A stretch of DNA of 64,000 bases from Faecalicatena contorta (GCF_003149105.1 NZ_QGDS01000005.1:176289-240288), one strand, 5' to 3'. Positions 49,927 to 59,361 are shown, counted from the stretch's first letter. Numbers and translations are program-made. Notes: generated from the letters alone by a model not told the origin.

Positions 49927-51294
49927 CTATTTCTTTTTGAAATTTACCTGATAGTCCTTGTGCACCGACTTAATTACCGCAGTAAGTGCCAGCAGACCTA
50001 TCAAGTTTGGGATTACCATTAATCCATTGAAGCAGTCAGCCATATCCCAAACTAAAGTTACTTTCATGGCAGAACCTAATATAATGCATACACATACCAA
50101 CAATGAATAAATTTTAACTGCCTTTTTTCCAAACAGATACTTAATGTTGGCCTCTCCAAAGAAATACCAGCCGATAATGGTAGAGAATGCGAAGAAAAAC
50201 ATACATATAGCAATGAATATCTCTCCAAATTTACCAAATACAGACGAAAATCCAGCCTGTGTCAGTGCTGTACCTATCAGCGACTGGTCCGGTGTTACAG
50301 AACGTGTGATGATAATAACAAATGCTGTCAAGTTCAGGATAACAAATGTGTCGATGAATACCCCTATCATAGCTACAAACCCCTGTTCTGCAGGATGCTT
50401 TACTTTAGCAACTGCATGTGCATGAGGTGTAGAACCCATACCAGCCTCATTTGAGAACAATCCACGTGCAACACCTTTCTTCATGGCCTGCTGAATCGTC
50501 GCACCAATTACACCCCCTGCAATTGACTGCGGAGCAAATGCTCCTACGATGATTTCCTGGAAAACAAGCGGAATCTTTGTAACGTTTGCAAAGATTACAA
50601 TAAGTGCTCCTATAATATAGAACAACGCCATAATAGGTACCAATGTCTCTGTAACTTTGGCAATTCTTTTAATCCCACCTGAAAAAATAAAGAACGCCAG
50701 AATCGCAACAGCAACCCCAACAATAACCTGATTAACACCAAATGCTGCACTGAATGCATCCCCAATTGAATTGGACTGAACAGCATTTCCCATAAAACCA
50801 AGAGCAAAAATAATTAGTACTGCAAAAATAGCTGCCAATACTTTACCAAACGTTCCCTTAAAAGCACCTTTTATGTAATATACCGGACCACCTGTAACGT
50901 TTCCGTCTTTATCTGTCTGTTTAAATTTCTGGGCCATTAATGCTTCTGCATATATTGTCGCCATACCAAAAAATGCACTGACCCACATCCAGAAAATAGC
51001 TCCTGGGCCTCCGACCGCAATAGCCGTCGCCGCACCAGCTAGATTACCTGTACCTACCTGGGCCGCAATTGCAGTTGCAAGTGCCTGAAATGACGACATG
51101 CCGTCACTTCCAGCCTCCTCCTCCTTTCTAAACAACCCTCCGAATGTTCTTCTGAAGCCTTCCCCAAAGCCTCTGATTTGAATGAAACCAAGCTGCAGAG
51201 TAAACCATATCCCGGTTCCTACCAGCAGGAATAACAGCAAATAGTCCCATAAAAATCCATTCACCTTCGCAACAATTAACTCTAAAACCTCCAA
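49927..51294 (-). CDS. Sodium:alanine/glycine symporter (AgcS family)
   Basis: 455 residues, about ten to eleven hydrophobic helices. Family landmarks are ATAIAAQVGTGNLAGAATAIAVGGPGAIFWMW (about 70-103), which contains the sodium-site glycine-rich stretch, and FSNEAGMGSTPHAHA (about 275-290). It imports alanine or glycine with sodium. It has its own promoter (51340-51369) and terminator, so it is an independent gene inserted between iol blocks. A metabolic link to inositol is not evident. Confidence 0.9.
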   Translation of the reverse strand: MEVLELIVAKVNGFLWDYLLLFLLVGTGIWFTLQLGFIQIRGFGEGFRRTFGGLFRKEEEAGSDGMSSFQALATAIAAQVGTGNLAGAATAIAVGGPGAIFWMWVSAFFGMATIYAEALMAQKFKQTDKDGNVTGGPVYYIKGAFKGTFGKVLAAIFAVLIIFALGFMGNAVQSNSIGDAFSAAFGVNQVIVGVAVAILAFFIFSGGIKRIAKVTETLVPIMALFYIIGALIVIFANVTKIPLVFQEIIVGAFAPQSIAGGVIGATIQQAMKKGVARGLFSNEAGMGSTPHAHAVAKVKHPAEQGFVAMIGVFIDTFVILNLTAFVIIITRSVTPDQSLIGTALTQAGFSSVFGKFGEIFIAICMFFFAFSTIIGWYFFGEANIKYLFGKKAVKIYSLLVCVCIILGSAMKVTLVWDMADCFNGLMVIPNLIGLLALTAVIKSVHKDYQVNFKKK

Positions 51295-51321
51295 TGCATA
51301 CCCTCCTTACATATTTTATCG

Positions 51322-51369
51322 ATATTACCGATAATATTATTTATATTACATATGATAAATTATTGTCAA
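51322..51369 (-). promoter_or_regulatory. agcS promoter and inverted repeat
   Basis: Minus strand TTGACA (51364-51369), 18 bases, TATAAA (51340-51345). Downstream, ATATTA-CCGA-TAATAT (51322-51337) is a perfect inverted repeat in the leader, a possible operator. Confidence 0.5.
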
Positions 51370-51447
51370 AGTTTCCGCAATCATTTTTGCCCACCTTTTT
51401 AATTTTTTGTAAACATTATTTTCCAAAAAGCATCAAATATCGACAAA

Positions 51448-51493
51448 AAAGACCAGCATCCCAATCAACTAATGATTTAAGATACTGGTATCT
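51448..51493 (-). terminator. Terminator of the iolA-iolJ-MATE operon
   Basis: On the minus strand AGATACCAGTATC pairs with GATGCTGGTCT around a long loop and is followed by TTTTTTGTC, 21 bases past the MATE stop. Confidence 0.7.
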
Positions 51494-51513
51494 CTTTATT
51501 TTCTATTCTTAAC

Positions 51514-52845
51514 CTAACAATTCCTCGTTAGCTTTTTCGCCCAGTGTCCATAGTTGGTCTTGATAAAGACAGGTACACATTTAAAGATCTGATCTGCATT
51601 AAGACAGGCCAGAACTACAATAGGAGCCGCTTTTTTTACAAATGCCATATACCAGGAAAGCGGCAGGACGATAATCCATATACTGATAATATTCATCACC
51701 AGAATAAAGGAAGGGCTGCCTCCGCCTTTTATTATTCCTTCGCTAGTAGGCATCTGATATCCCATCCCCATATAAATAATGCTCATAAGAATCAAAAACT
51801 GATTCGCCATAGTCTTTATTTCCGGGCTAAGGTTATAGTATTCCAGCACCGGAATTCGGATCAGGTACAAAATAAGAGCCCCGGCAAGGGCCGTAATTAA
51901 AAATACTATCTGCAGTTTTTTAGACATTTCTTTAACCGCCCTGGTGTCACCTTCACCAATTACCTTACCGATCATGACCCCGCCTGCCAATGCACTGCCG
52001 GTGACTGCCGCTTTGACCATCAAAAACAAGTTGGAGGAAACTGCATTTGCGCTCAAAGCGGTACTGCTCATATTACCAAGAATCACCGTCTGCAAAGCGG
52101 TACTTAAACTCCAGATAAGTGCCATAACAAAAAGCGGTGACAAGACCTTAAGATAATCCTTAAAAAATCCCGGGGCAATAGCGGCTAATTTCTGTCCTGG
52201 AGAGAATCCGGTCTTTTTAAGTGTATAGATGACCACTATCGCACATTCCATCAGCCTGACTATCAAAGTGGCAAATGCAGCTCCTTCAATCCCCAGTACG
52301 GGAATACCAAATTTGCCGAAAATAAACAGATAATTAAGAAGCCCTTTAGTACAAAGAGCTGCCACTGAAAGCCAAAAGCCGATTTGCACCAGCTCTCTGC
52401 TTCTTAAAAAACCCAGTAAAATTGTCGATATCATAGAAAAAGCATAAGATATCCGTATAATTCCCAGATACCGCTCCGCTTGTACCAAAATAACCTCATC
52501 TTTGGTAAACAAAGATAAAATTGGCTGGTCAAACAAACTGACAATAACAAAACAAAGGACACAAACCAGTACCCCGACTGTCAAAGCACATTTGGCAATA
52601 TCACGGTTCTGCTTATCCTTTTTCGCTCCCCAATACTGGCTGCCAATCATTACAACCGCCTCAGCAAGTGCCGTAAGCACTTGCTGATAAACGAATTGTA
52701 TTTGGTTGACTATTGATGCACCCGCCATGGCCTGCCCGCTAAACCGTGCCAGCATTACATTATCCAGCAAATTTACACTGAGGACAATAACGTTTTGCAG
52801 TACGATAAAAATGCTTAGTTTAATAAATGTCTTATAGAACTTCAC
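51514..52845 (-). CDS. MATE-family efflux transporter in the iol operon
   Basis: 443 residues, twelve helices, family segment VNLLDNVMLARFSGQAMAGASIVNQIQF in the first half and GYQMPTSEGIIKGGGSPSFILV in the second. It overlaps the aldolase gene by 4 bases (52842-52845), so it is translationally coupled to inositol catabolism genes. It may export an inhibitory pathway intermediate or a non-metabolised inositol isomer (inference). It is distinct from the MATE protein at 21213. Confidence 0.88.
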   Translation of the reverse strand: MKFYKTFIKLSIFIVLQNVIVLSVNLLDNVMLARFSGQAMAGASIVNQIQFVYQQVLTALAEAVVMIGSQYWGAKKDKQNRDIAKCALTVGVLVCVLCFVIVSLFDQPILSLFTKDEVILVQAERYLGIIRISYAFSMISTILLGFLRSRELVQIGFWLSVAALCTKGLLNYLFIFGKFGIPVLGIEGAAFATLIVRLMECAIVVIYTLKKTGFSPGQKLAAIAPGFFKDYLKVLSPLFVMALIWSLSTALQTVILGNMSSTALSANAVSSNLFLMVKAAVTGSALAGGVMIGKVIGEGDTRAVKEMSKKLQIVFLITALAGALILYLIRIPVLEYYNLSPEIKTMANQFLILMSIIYMGMGYQMPTSEGIIKGGGSPSFILVMNIISIWIIVLPLSWYMAFVKKAAPIVVLACLNADQIFKCVPVFIKTNYGHWAKKLTRNC

Positions 52846-53693
52846 CTTACGTTTGCAGGAGCATGATTAAAGACTTTAATATGATGCTTTACATTTTCAT
52901 AAGTTCCTTTAATCATTGCCCTATCCAAATCAAAATAATTATAACTGTCATTACCGGCAAAATACCGGCGGGCATATTCAGTCAAGCTGTTAAAACTGGC
53001 CGTGGCGATATTTACTTTCTTGATTCCTAAGGAAATTGCCTTTTGGAAATCTTCATCTGTTATGCCGCTTCCCCCATGCAGTACCAGGGGAATATCAACT
53101 GCTTCGTTTATTGCATTTAACACCTCAAACTGCAGCTGGGGTGCCACCGGATAATTGCCATGGGCATTGCCGATAGCGATAGCCAGAGCATCAATACCGG
53201 TTTGTTCCACAAACACCTTTGCATCATCAGGATTCGTGCAGCAGATCCCGTGATCGCCGCTTCCGTCTTCACTGCCGCCAACCAGGCCCAGCTCAGCTTC
53301 AACTGTTGCTCCAAAAGCTTTGGCAAACTGAACCACCTCCTGGGTTTTGGCGATATTTTCCTCAAAGGGACTGGTTGAGGCATCCAGCATCACTGAGGTA
53401 AAGCCCATATTTAAAGCTGTTTTTACTGTTTCCATAGTCAGGCCATGATCCAGATGGACAGCAATATCAACCTTGGCCTTTTGGGCCGCAGTGACCATCA
53501 TAGGTCCAACAAATTCAAGGGGCGAATTTTTAAGCCTCACCTCTGCTATCTGTAAAATAATCGGAGTATCAAGCTCTTCTGCTGCCTGCACCGCCCCCAT
53601 AATCATCTCCATGTTGCCAACACTAAAGGCACCTATGCCAAACCCTTCTGTCTCAGCCCGATTCAGCAGCTCTTTCATTTTTACCAGTGCCAT
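52842..53693 (-). CDS. iolJ: Class II aldolase, probable 6-phospho-5-dehydro-2-deoxy-gluconate aldolase
   Basis: 283 residues of the class II fructose-bisphosphate aldolase family. Zinc ligands are in AVHLDHGLT (two His), in GNAHGNYP and in LVLHGGSGI; phosphate site NIATASFNS. Position between iolA and the MATE gene points to the IolJ reaction, which splits 2-deoxy-5-keto-gluconate-6-phosphate into dihydroxyacetone phosphate and malonate semialdehyde. A glycolytic fba or tagatose aldolase role is possible but less likely in this context. Confidence 0.87.
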   Translation of the reverse strand: MALVKMKELLNRAETEGFGIGAFSVGNMEMIMGAVQAAEELDTPIILQIAEVRLKNSPLEFVGPMMVTAAQKAKVDIAVHLDHGLTMETVKTALNMGFTSVMLDASTSPFEENIAKTQEVVQFAKAFGATVEAELGLVGGSEDGSGDHGICCTNPDDAKVFVEQTGIDALAIAIGNAHGNYPVAPQLQFEVLNAINEAVDIPLVLHGGSGITDEDFQKAISLGIKKVNIATASFNSLTEYARRYFAGNDSYNYFDLDRAMIKGTYENVKHHIKVFNHAPANVR

Positions 53694-53736
53694 ATTCTAC
53701 CTCCTTCACCAGTCATTTTTCACTTTTATAAGCGTT

Positions 53737-55248
53737 TTAGATGGTTCCATCCCAGGTAGAAGTTTTTTCTTTTTTACCCTCTTCTTCATCAAACCAGGTT
53801 GTTGTTACCACTTTTGTTTCTGTAAAGAAACGATAGCCATCTTTACCCAGGCAATGCAAATCACCAAAGAAGGAATTCTTATGACCGGAGAAAGGAAATG
53901 TTCCTACCGGCACAGGAATACCAACATTGATACCAACCATACCGCCATGCGTATGTCTTGCAAATTCCCGTGAATAGTAACCACTCTGAGTATAAATTAC
54001 TGAACCGTTTGCAAATTCATTTTTGTTCATGACCTCTAAGCCTTCTTCGAAGTTCTTAACCCGTTTGATGCAAAGAACCGGTCCAAAGACTTCTTTATCA
54101 CCGACGCTCATTTCTGAAGTTACCTTGTCAAAGATGGTTGGTCCTATGTAAAAGCCATTTTCAAAGCCTTCAACTGTAACCTCACGGCCATCCAATACCA
54201 GTTCAGCGCCTTCATCAATTCCTTTTTGAATCCAGTTAAGAACGGACTCTTTATGACCTGCATTTATTACTGGTCCCAACTGAGTGGACTTATCATAAGC
54301 CGGACCAATTTTAAGGTTAGAAGCTAATTCTTTTATTTTAGCTACTAATTCATCAGCAATGCTTTCCTGTACAACGACTACCGGCAAAGCCATACATCTT
54401 TGTCCGCCGCAGCCAAAGGCTGAATTAATGATTCCTGCAGCAGTTCTCTGGATGTGAGCATCTTCCAGAACCAAAGCATGATTTTTCGCCTCGCAAAGAG
54501 CCTGAACTCTCTTGCCATGGCTTGCTCCCACCTGGTAGATATGCTTTCCTACTGATGTTGAACCTACAAAAGAAATACCCTTGATGTCCGGATGACTTAA
54601 GAAGATTTCTGATTCGTTTCTTGAGCAGGTTACGATATTCAGGACACCATCCGGCAAACCTGCTTCTTTATATAACTGGGCAAAGCGCAGAGCACTTTGA
54701 GGATCAAAAGTAGCTGCTTTAATTACCATAGTGTTACCACAGGCGATACACATTGGAGCCATCCAGCCCATAGGAATCATTGCCGGGAAGTTATAAGGAA
54801 CAATACCCGCAAATACACCTAAGGATTCCCGGTAAAGGACAGTATCATATCCCTTAGAGGCATCCATGGTACTCTCACCCATCATTAAAGATGGCGCAGC
54901 GATAGCTTGCTCAGTTCCTTCTTTAGCCTTTAAAACATCACCCATTGCTTCGCCCCAGGCTTTTCCACCTTCTCTTGCCACCAGTTCTGTTAACTCATCC
55001 ATGTGCTCAATGATTAAATCTCTCAATTTATAAAGAATCTGAACCCTTTTGATTACCGGAGTTGATGACCAGGCCGGATAAGCTGCTTTGGCGGCATCAA
55101 TGGCTGCCTCTACTTCATCTACGGTACAGCAGGGAACTTTGGCGATTACTTCGCCGGTACTAGGGTCAAATGCGTCAGTGTACTTCTCCGTTTTAGATGT
55201 AACATACTCTCCATTAATAAACGGTGATAAGGTTTTAACTTCTGCCAT
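53737..55248 (-). CDS. iolA: Methylmalonate-semialdehyde/malonate-semialdehyde dehydrogenase (acylating)
   Basis: 503 residues, aldehyde dehydrogenase fold. NAD-binding FVGSTSVGKHIYQ, catalytic Cys in FGCGGQRCMALP (about 280-291), Glu region ALCEAKNHALV as in the CoA-acylating subfamily, and the family end FFTETKVVTTTWF. It oxidises malonate semialdehyde to acetyl-CoA and CO2, the last step of the pathway. First gene of the operon with iolJ and the MATE gene, behind the promoter at 55333-55361. Confidence 0.94.
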   Translation of the reverse strand: MAEVKTLSPFINGEYVTSKTEKYTDAFDPSTGEVIAKVPCCTVDEVEAAIDAAKAAYPAWSSTPVIKRVQILYKLRDLIIEHMDELTELVAREGGKAWGEAMGDVLKAKEGTEQAIAAPSLMMGESTMDASKGYDTVLYRESLGVFAGIVPYNFPAMIPMGWMAPMCIACGNTMVIKAATFDPQSALRFAQLYKEAGLPDGVLNIVTCSRNESEIFLSHPDIKGISFVGSTSVGKHIYQVGASHGKRVQALCEAKNHALVLEDAHIQRTAAGIINSAFGCGGQRCMALPVVVVQESIADELVAKIKELASNLKIGPAYDKSTQLGPVINAGHKESVLNWIQKGIDEGAELVLDGREVTVEGFENGFYIGPTIFDKVTSEMSVGDKEVFGPVLCIKRVKNFEEGLEVMNKNEFANGSVIYTQSGYYSREFARHTHGGMVGINVGIPVPVGTFPFSGHKNSFFGDLHCLGKDGYRFFTETKVVTTTWFDEEEGKKEKTSTWDGTI

Positions 55249-55332
55249 TGCTATTTCCTCACTTTCTTATTTTGATAATGTTTTGGAGTATTTAACTCTT
55301 TAATTATCATCTTTTGGTTACTTTATGGTTTT

Positions 55333-55361
55333 ATTCTATAACCTTTTTTCAAAAATTGCAA
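55333..55361 (-). promoter_or_regulatory. iolA promoter
   Basis: Minus strand TTGCAA (55356-55361), 17 bases, TAGAAT (55333-55338). It faces away from the deoR promoter 17 bases further on; the two share a control region with repeated TTTGCAA-like words. Confidence 0.55.
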
Positions 55362-55377
55362 CCTATATTTGCAAAAA

Positions 55378-55406
55378 TTGTTCACAAAATGCTATTTTTA
55401 TATTAA
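55378..55406 (+). promoter_or_regulatory. Possible deoR (iolR-like) promoter
   Basis: TTGTTC (55378-55383), 17 bases, TATTAA (55401-55406), just upstream of the AAGGAGG site of the regulator gene. Confidence 0.35.
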
Positions 55407-55437
55407 TATACTATATAGCACAATTAAGGAGGCAAAT

Positions 55438-56199
55438 ATGCGAACTGAAAGAATTGACCAGGTCGAAGAGTATATTCTGACGAACAAAACTGTAACTATT
55501 GATCAACTATGTGACGTTTTTAAAGTTTCCAAAAATACTATCCGGCGGGATATTGGACAACTTTTAGACCGGGGCAGAATTAAAAAAGTCTACGGTGGTG
55601 TTACTGCACTGCCTGACTCCTCCCTTCTCCCCCTGATACCCTATAACCTGCGGAATACCACCTTTGAACATGAAAAGGACTTGATTTGCAGACAGGCAGC
55701 CAGTTTCATCGAAGACAATGATCTTCTCTATATAGATACTGGTACTACCAGCCAAAACCTAATCGACCATTTGGGAAACAAAAAATGTACCATCATCACT
55801 AATTCACTCCAGGTTGCCATAAAAGCGGTTAATTACCCCAATATCACTCTCATCTCTTTAGCCGGGAAATTAAAACGAGAAACGCTTTCCTTTGTCGGCA
55901 GTACTGTGGAGGATGCACTAAAAACCTATAACATCGGTAAGGCTTTTTTATGCTGCACCGGGGTAACCATTGAAAATGGCCTGACCAACGCTTCTATGGA
56001 CGAGTATCAGATAAAAAAGATTGTGGTAGAAAACAGCCAGAGCCGCTACCTGTTGGCAGACCATACTAAATTTGGCAAATTCTCGCTGATGACCTATAGT
56101 CCGCTGTCTGCTATTGAACATGTGATTACTGATCAGAACCCGCCAGCTGATTACCTGGATTTTTTCAGTACTCACGACATTAACTTGCACATTACTTAA
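55438..56199 (+). CDS. DeoR-family regulator, IolR-like
   Basis: 253 residues from ATG 55438 (AAGGAGG 6 bases upstream; the longer frame runs into the promoter). HTH RIDQVEEYILTNKTVTIDQLCDVFKVSKNTIRRDIGQLLDRGRIKKVYGG, then the DeoR sensor domain with YIDTGTTSQNLIDHL and AFLCCTGVTIENGLTN. Bacillus IolR, of the same family, responds to 2-deoxy-5-keto-gluconate-6-phosphate. Divergent from iolA, so it is likely the repressor of iolA-iolJ-MATE. Confidence 0.88.
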   Translation: MRTERIDQVEEYILTNKTVTIDQLCDVFKVSKNTIRRDIGQLLDRGRIKKVYGGVTALPDSSLLPLIPYNLRNTTFEHEKDLICRQAASFIEDNDLLYIDTGTTSQNLIDHLGNKKCTIITNSLQVAIKAVNYPNITLISLAGKLKRETLSFVGSTVEDALKTYNIGKAFLCCTGVTIENGLTNASMDEYQIKKIVVENSQSRYLLADHTKFGKFSLMTYSPLSAIEHVITDQNPPADYLDFFSTHDINLHIT

Positions 56200-56201
56200 C
56201 T

Positions 56202-56223
56202 ACCTCTTTTATAAAGAGGTTTT
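56202..56223 (+). terminator. Terminator of the IolR-like gene
   Basis: ACCTCTT (56202-56208) pairs with AAGAGGT (56214-56220), then TTTT, 2 bases after the stop codon. Confidence 0.7.
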
Positions 56224-56263
56224 ATCCCCAGAGAACAGTTGACTCTGGCTGTTATCTCATAAC

Positions 56264-56437
56264 ACAAGAAAGAATCTTGCTTAAAAGATTCTCCGCCTGC
56301 GGCGGGTTGCGATAGCAACACCTTCTTTGCCGCCGCAGTGCAATCCCCCGGGGGTTTGTATGTAATAGGAGAAGGCTTTTCAATTACATACAAAAAGCTT
56401 ATGCAGGATGCTCATTATGAGACTCCCGCATAAGCTC
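56264..56437. repeat. Structured element B (CAGTGC-CCCCCGG family)
   Basis: From left to right: hairpin AGAATCTT/AAGATTCT (56271-56292); a GC-rich stem GCGGCGG/CCGCCGC enclosing TTGC-GATA-GCAA and CACCTTCTTTG; core CAGTGCAATCCCCCGGGGG (56336-56354); a 12-bp hairpin (56355-56366 with 56383-56394); and a 9-bp hairpin AGCTTATGC/GCATAAGCT (56396-56436). On the minus strand the last hairpin ends in TTTTTGT and is the natural terminator of larE. Same orientation and layout as elements A and C. Confidence 0.75.
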
Positions 56438-56490
56438 GAGATGATATTTTTAAATACATTTAATTGCACTACAGTACTAAGCAGATCATT

Positions 56491-57330
56491 CTACTTTTGG
56501 GTATACAGCTCCTTATCAATTAACGTCTCATTCATACTACCAGTGCGATATCCGGTCAAATCCATTGTAATATAAGAAAATCCATATTTCTTAAAAGAAT
56601 TCACGATATTCAAACGAGTGTTTTCCTCTATCAGTTTTAAAAATTCTTCTGGTAAAACCTCAATTCTTGCAATCGTTCCATGGATTCTTACCCTGACCTG
56701 ATGAAATCCCAGGTCTAAAAGTAGCTGTTCTGCTTTATCCACCATAGCCAGTTTTTCTTCTGAAATAGTCTCTCCATACACAAATCTTGAAGAAAGGCAG
56801 GCAAAGGACTGTTTATCCCACGTTGGCAGTTCCATTTCCTTTGATAATGCCCGAATATCCTCCTTAGATAATTGACATTCACGGAGCGGGCTTCGGATTC
56901 CCAATTCTGCCACTGCCTGCAGACCTGGGCGATAATCCCCATTATCATCCAGGTTAGAGCCTTCTACAACCGCATTAATATTTTCCTGCTCCGCAATTTC
57001 CCATATTTTCTCAAACAACTCCTTTTTGCATAAATAGCATCGGTTTTTGGGATTTTCCCGGAACCCCTCAATATCCAGTTCCTCGGATTCCACAATGATG
57101 TGCCTGATTCCCTGGCTTTTGCAGAACGCGGTTGCCTCATCCAACTCACGTTTCGGGAATGAACAGGACTTTGCCGTTATTGCGATACATTTTTCTCCAA
57201 GCTCATTATGGGCTGCTTTCAGCAAAAATGTGGAATCAACCCCACCGGAAAACGCCACTGCCACACTTCCCAAACCTTTCAGGTTTTCCTTTATACACTT
57301 CATTTTCTCATATTGTTCTTTGGTTGCCAT
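56491..57330 (-). CDS. larE: ATP-dependent sacrificial sulfur transferase LarE
   Basis: 279 residues. PP-loop AVAFSGGVDSTFLLKAA (about 23-39) binds ATP. The cysteine set used in sulfur donation or cluster binding is seen as ITAKSCSFP, NRYLC-type CYLCKKELF, and SFACLSSRF (three-Cys type). It inserts sulfur into the pyridinium precursor of the nickel-pincer cofactor. Its ATG lies inside the end of larC (23-base overlap), with AGGAG 9 bases upstream. Last gene of the operon. Confidence 0.93.
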   Translation of the reverse strand: MATKEQYEKMKCIKENLKGLGSVAVAFSGGVDSTFLLKAAHNELGEKCIAITAKSCSFPKRELDEATAFCKSQGIRHIIVESEELDIEGFRENPKNRCYLCKKELFEKIWEIAEQENINAVVEGSNLDDNGDYRPGLQAVAELGIRSPLRECQLSKEDIRALSKEMELPTWDKQSFACLSSRFVYGETISEEKLAMVDKAEQLLLDLGFHQVRVRIHGTIARIEVLPEEFLKLIEENTRLNIVNSFKKYGFSYITMDLTGYRTGSMNETLIDKELYTQK

Positions 57331-58606
57331 AACCCTGCTCCTCCTTTATATCCGCTATAGATAATCCATTTTCTCGTGCAATTCTTGCAAGATCATCATA
57401 TTCTAATTTATTTTTTTCTACTCCAAATCCACTTGCCTTTTTAATTCGTACGTCCCCATATTCTGTTTCTATTGTTTCAATATGGCGTTCCATCGTATGT
57501 CTGCGCCGGTCACTGCACCTCACTCCAAGGGTCGTTGTGTGTTGTAAGATTAGCTGTACCATTCTATCTTCATCATCCGGCCTGCACAAACATACCAGTT
57601 TGTATCCGGGACGGTTTTTTTTCATCTGGATTGGGATAATATACACATCTAATGCACCCTTTTCCAGTAAGGTCTCAAGTGCAAAGCCGAGCTGCTCGCC
57701 GGTTATATCATCAAGGTTACAGTCAATCTCAACAATACCTGCGTTCTGCTGATTTATCTCGCCAATGAAAACACGCACACAATTCGCAACAGGGAAGTCT
57801 TTCTTTCCCATTCCATATCCGATTCTATCAACCACCATAACGGGCCTGCTGCCGAACTCATCCGCAAAGTGTCTGATAATAGCGGCACCTGTAGGTGTAC
57901 AAAGTTCCCCTTGTATCTCTCCCCCATAAGCCGGTACCCCTCGAAGGATATGCGCAGTTGCCGGAGCAGGAACCGGCAGAATGCCATGCATACATTTAAC
58001 CTGCCCGCTGCCTGTATGTACCGGGGAAACAATAATTTTCCGGGGATCCAGGGTATTAATCAGCATACAAACGCCAACAACATCAGCCACTGCATCCATA
58101 GTCCCTACCTCGTGAAAGTGGATATCCTCCACAGGCTTTCCGTGCACCTTAGCTTCTGCCTCCCCGATCAGGCTGTATATTGCCATAGCATCTTCCTTTA
58201 CCTTACCAGGTATAGGAAGTGAGCGCAAAAGTCTTTGTATTTCCTCAAGATTGGCATGGCTATGTTCCTGATGCGTATGCCCATGAACGTTGTGGTTATG
58301 TGTATGCTCCTGATGTACATGGCCATCCTGTCCGGTTTCATGCACATGTTCATGATGTGAACGTTCATGTACATGGCCCGGAGATATATCATGGCTTTCC
58401 TCTTCCGAATCTCCCACATACACAGAGACATGTGTCCCTGTGATACCGCATTTCACAGAGAGCTCTTTTTCTACGCGGACACCGGGGAGTCCAATGTTAT
58501 TCAGTTTGGAAATAAACTCATCTGGGTCAGGCAATAGCTCCAGCAGTGCCGCCATAAGCATATCACCGGCAGCACCCATATTACATTCGATATATAAGGT
58601 TTTCAT
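57308..58606 (-). CDS. larC: Nickel insertion protein LarC, full-length, His-rich
   Basis: 432 residues in one continuous frame; in some lactobacilli larC needs a frameshift between LarC1 and LarC2, which is not the case here. N-terminal MKTLYIECNMGAAGDMLMAA. A segment at about 72-117 with 17 histidines (repeats of H-x-H and HEH type) can store or hand over nickel. A CTP-using core (IHFHEVGTMDAVADVVGVCM) and a C-terminal LarC2 part (IVEIDCNLDDITGEQLG) follow. It inserts nickel into the pincer nucleotide. It overlaps larB by 4 bases. Confidence 0.94.
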   Translation of the reverse strand: MKTLYIECNMGAAGDMLMAALLELLPDPDEFISKLNNIGLPGVRVEKELSVKCGITGTHVSVYVGDSEEESHDISPGHVHERSHHEHVHETGQDGHVHQEHTHNHNVHGHTHQEHSHANLEEIQRLLRSLPIPGKVKEDAMAIYSLIGEAEAKVHGKPVEDIHFHEVGTMDAVADVVGVCMLINTLDPRKIIVSPVHTGSGQVKCMHGILPVPAPATAHILRGVPAYGGEIQGELCTPTGAAIIRHFADEFGSRPVMVVDRIGYGMGKKDFPVANCVRVFIGEINQQNAGIVEIDCNLDDITGEQLGFALETLLEKGALDVYIIPIQMKKNRPGYKLVCLCRPDDEDRMVQLILQHTTTLGVRCSDRRRHTMERHIETIETEYGDVRIKKASGFGVEKNKLEYDDLARIARENGLSIADIKEEQGYGNQRTI

Positions 58607-59361
58607 TTCACGCCCTCCATTTGGTTGATTCTGCTGGCAAGAAAACCTGCTCCAAATCCGTTATCAATATTCACCACTGATACCCCCGATGCGCAAGAGT
58701 TAAGCATTGACAAAAGTGCCGCAATCCCGCCAAGATTCGCCCCATATCCTACACTGGTTGGTACTGCTATGACAGGGCAGGACACAAGACCACCAATTAC
58801 ACTGGGAAGGGCACCTTCCATACCGGCGACAGCAATAACAACACGGGCCGATGCCAGTATTTCCAAATGAGAAAGCAGACGATGCAGCCCCGCAACACCC
58901 ACATCATAGAGCCGGGTCACCTGGTTGCCCAACGCCTCTGCCGTCAGCGCAGCCTCTTCACATACCGCCATATCGCTTGTGCCCCCACTGGCTACAATTA
59001 TACTGCCTGTCTTATCTCTCACAGAATCCCGGTTCACGATGCCAAACTTGGGAATGGGATGATACTCCAGCCTGCACTGCTTTTCCAAACTTGCAGCCGC
59101 TTCCTCCGAAAGCCGGGTTACTATAATATCCTTTGCTCCATTTTCAAGCATTCTGTCCACAATCCCGCAAATCTGCCCTGCAGTTTTCCCCATGCCATAA
59201 ATAACCTCCGGCACACCCTGACGGATTCCCCGGTGATTATCAATCTTCGCGTACCCAATATCTTCAAAGGGGGCTGTCTTTAAGCGGGTAAGTGCGTCGT
59301 CGGGGGAAATTGCACCCTCCTTTACCCCATTCAGCATTTCCAGCATTTCTTTGTGATCCAT
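58603..59361 (-). CDS. larB: Nicotinate-adenine dinucleotide carboxylase/hydrolase LarB
   Basis: 252 residues from ATG 59361 (AGGAGG 6 bases upstream; the longer frame has no such site). PurE-like C-terminal domain with IVASGGTSDMAVCEEAALTAEALG, AVAGMEGALPSVIGGLVSCPVIAVPTSVGYGAN and NIDNGFGAG. Carboxylates the pyridinium ring and releases AMP in the first step of nickel-pincer nucleotide synthesis. It is the first of three lar genes and follows the importer's binding-protein gene by 69 bases. Confidence 0.94.
   Translation of the reverse strand: MDHKEMLEMLNGVKEGAISPDDALTRLKTAPFEDIGYAKIDNHRGIRQGVPEVIYGMGKTAGQICGIVDRMLENGAKDIIVTRLSEEAAASLEKQCRLEYHPIPKFGIVNRDSVRDKTGSIIVASGGTSDMAVCEEAALTAEALGNQVTRLYDVGVAGLHRLLSHLEILASARVVIAVAGMEGALPSVIGGLVSCPVIAVPTSVGYGANLGGIAALLSMLNSCASGVSVVNIDNGFGAGFLASRINQMEGVK

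Noticed and set aside
58867-59283. Plus-strand frame of 138 codons
   Set aside because: Antisense to larB; low-complexity Cys/His/Pro-rich product with no start signal.
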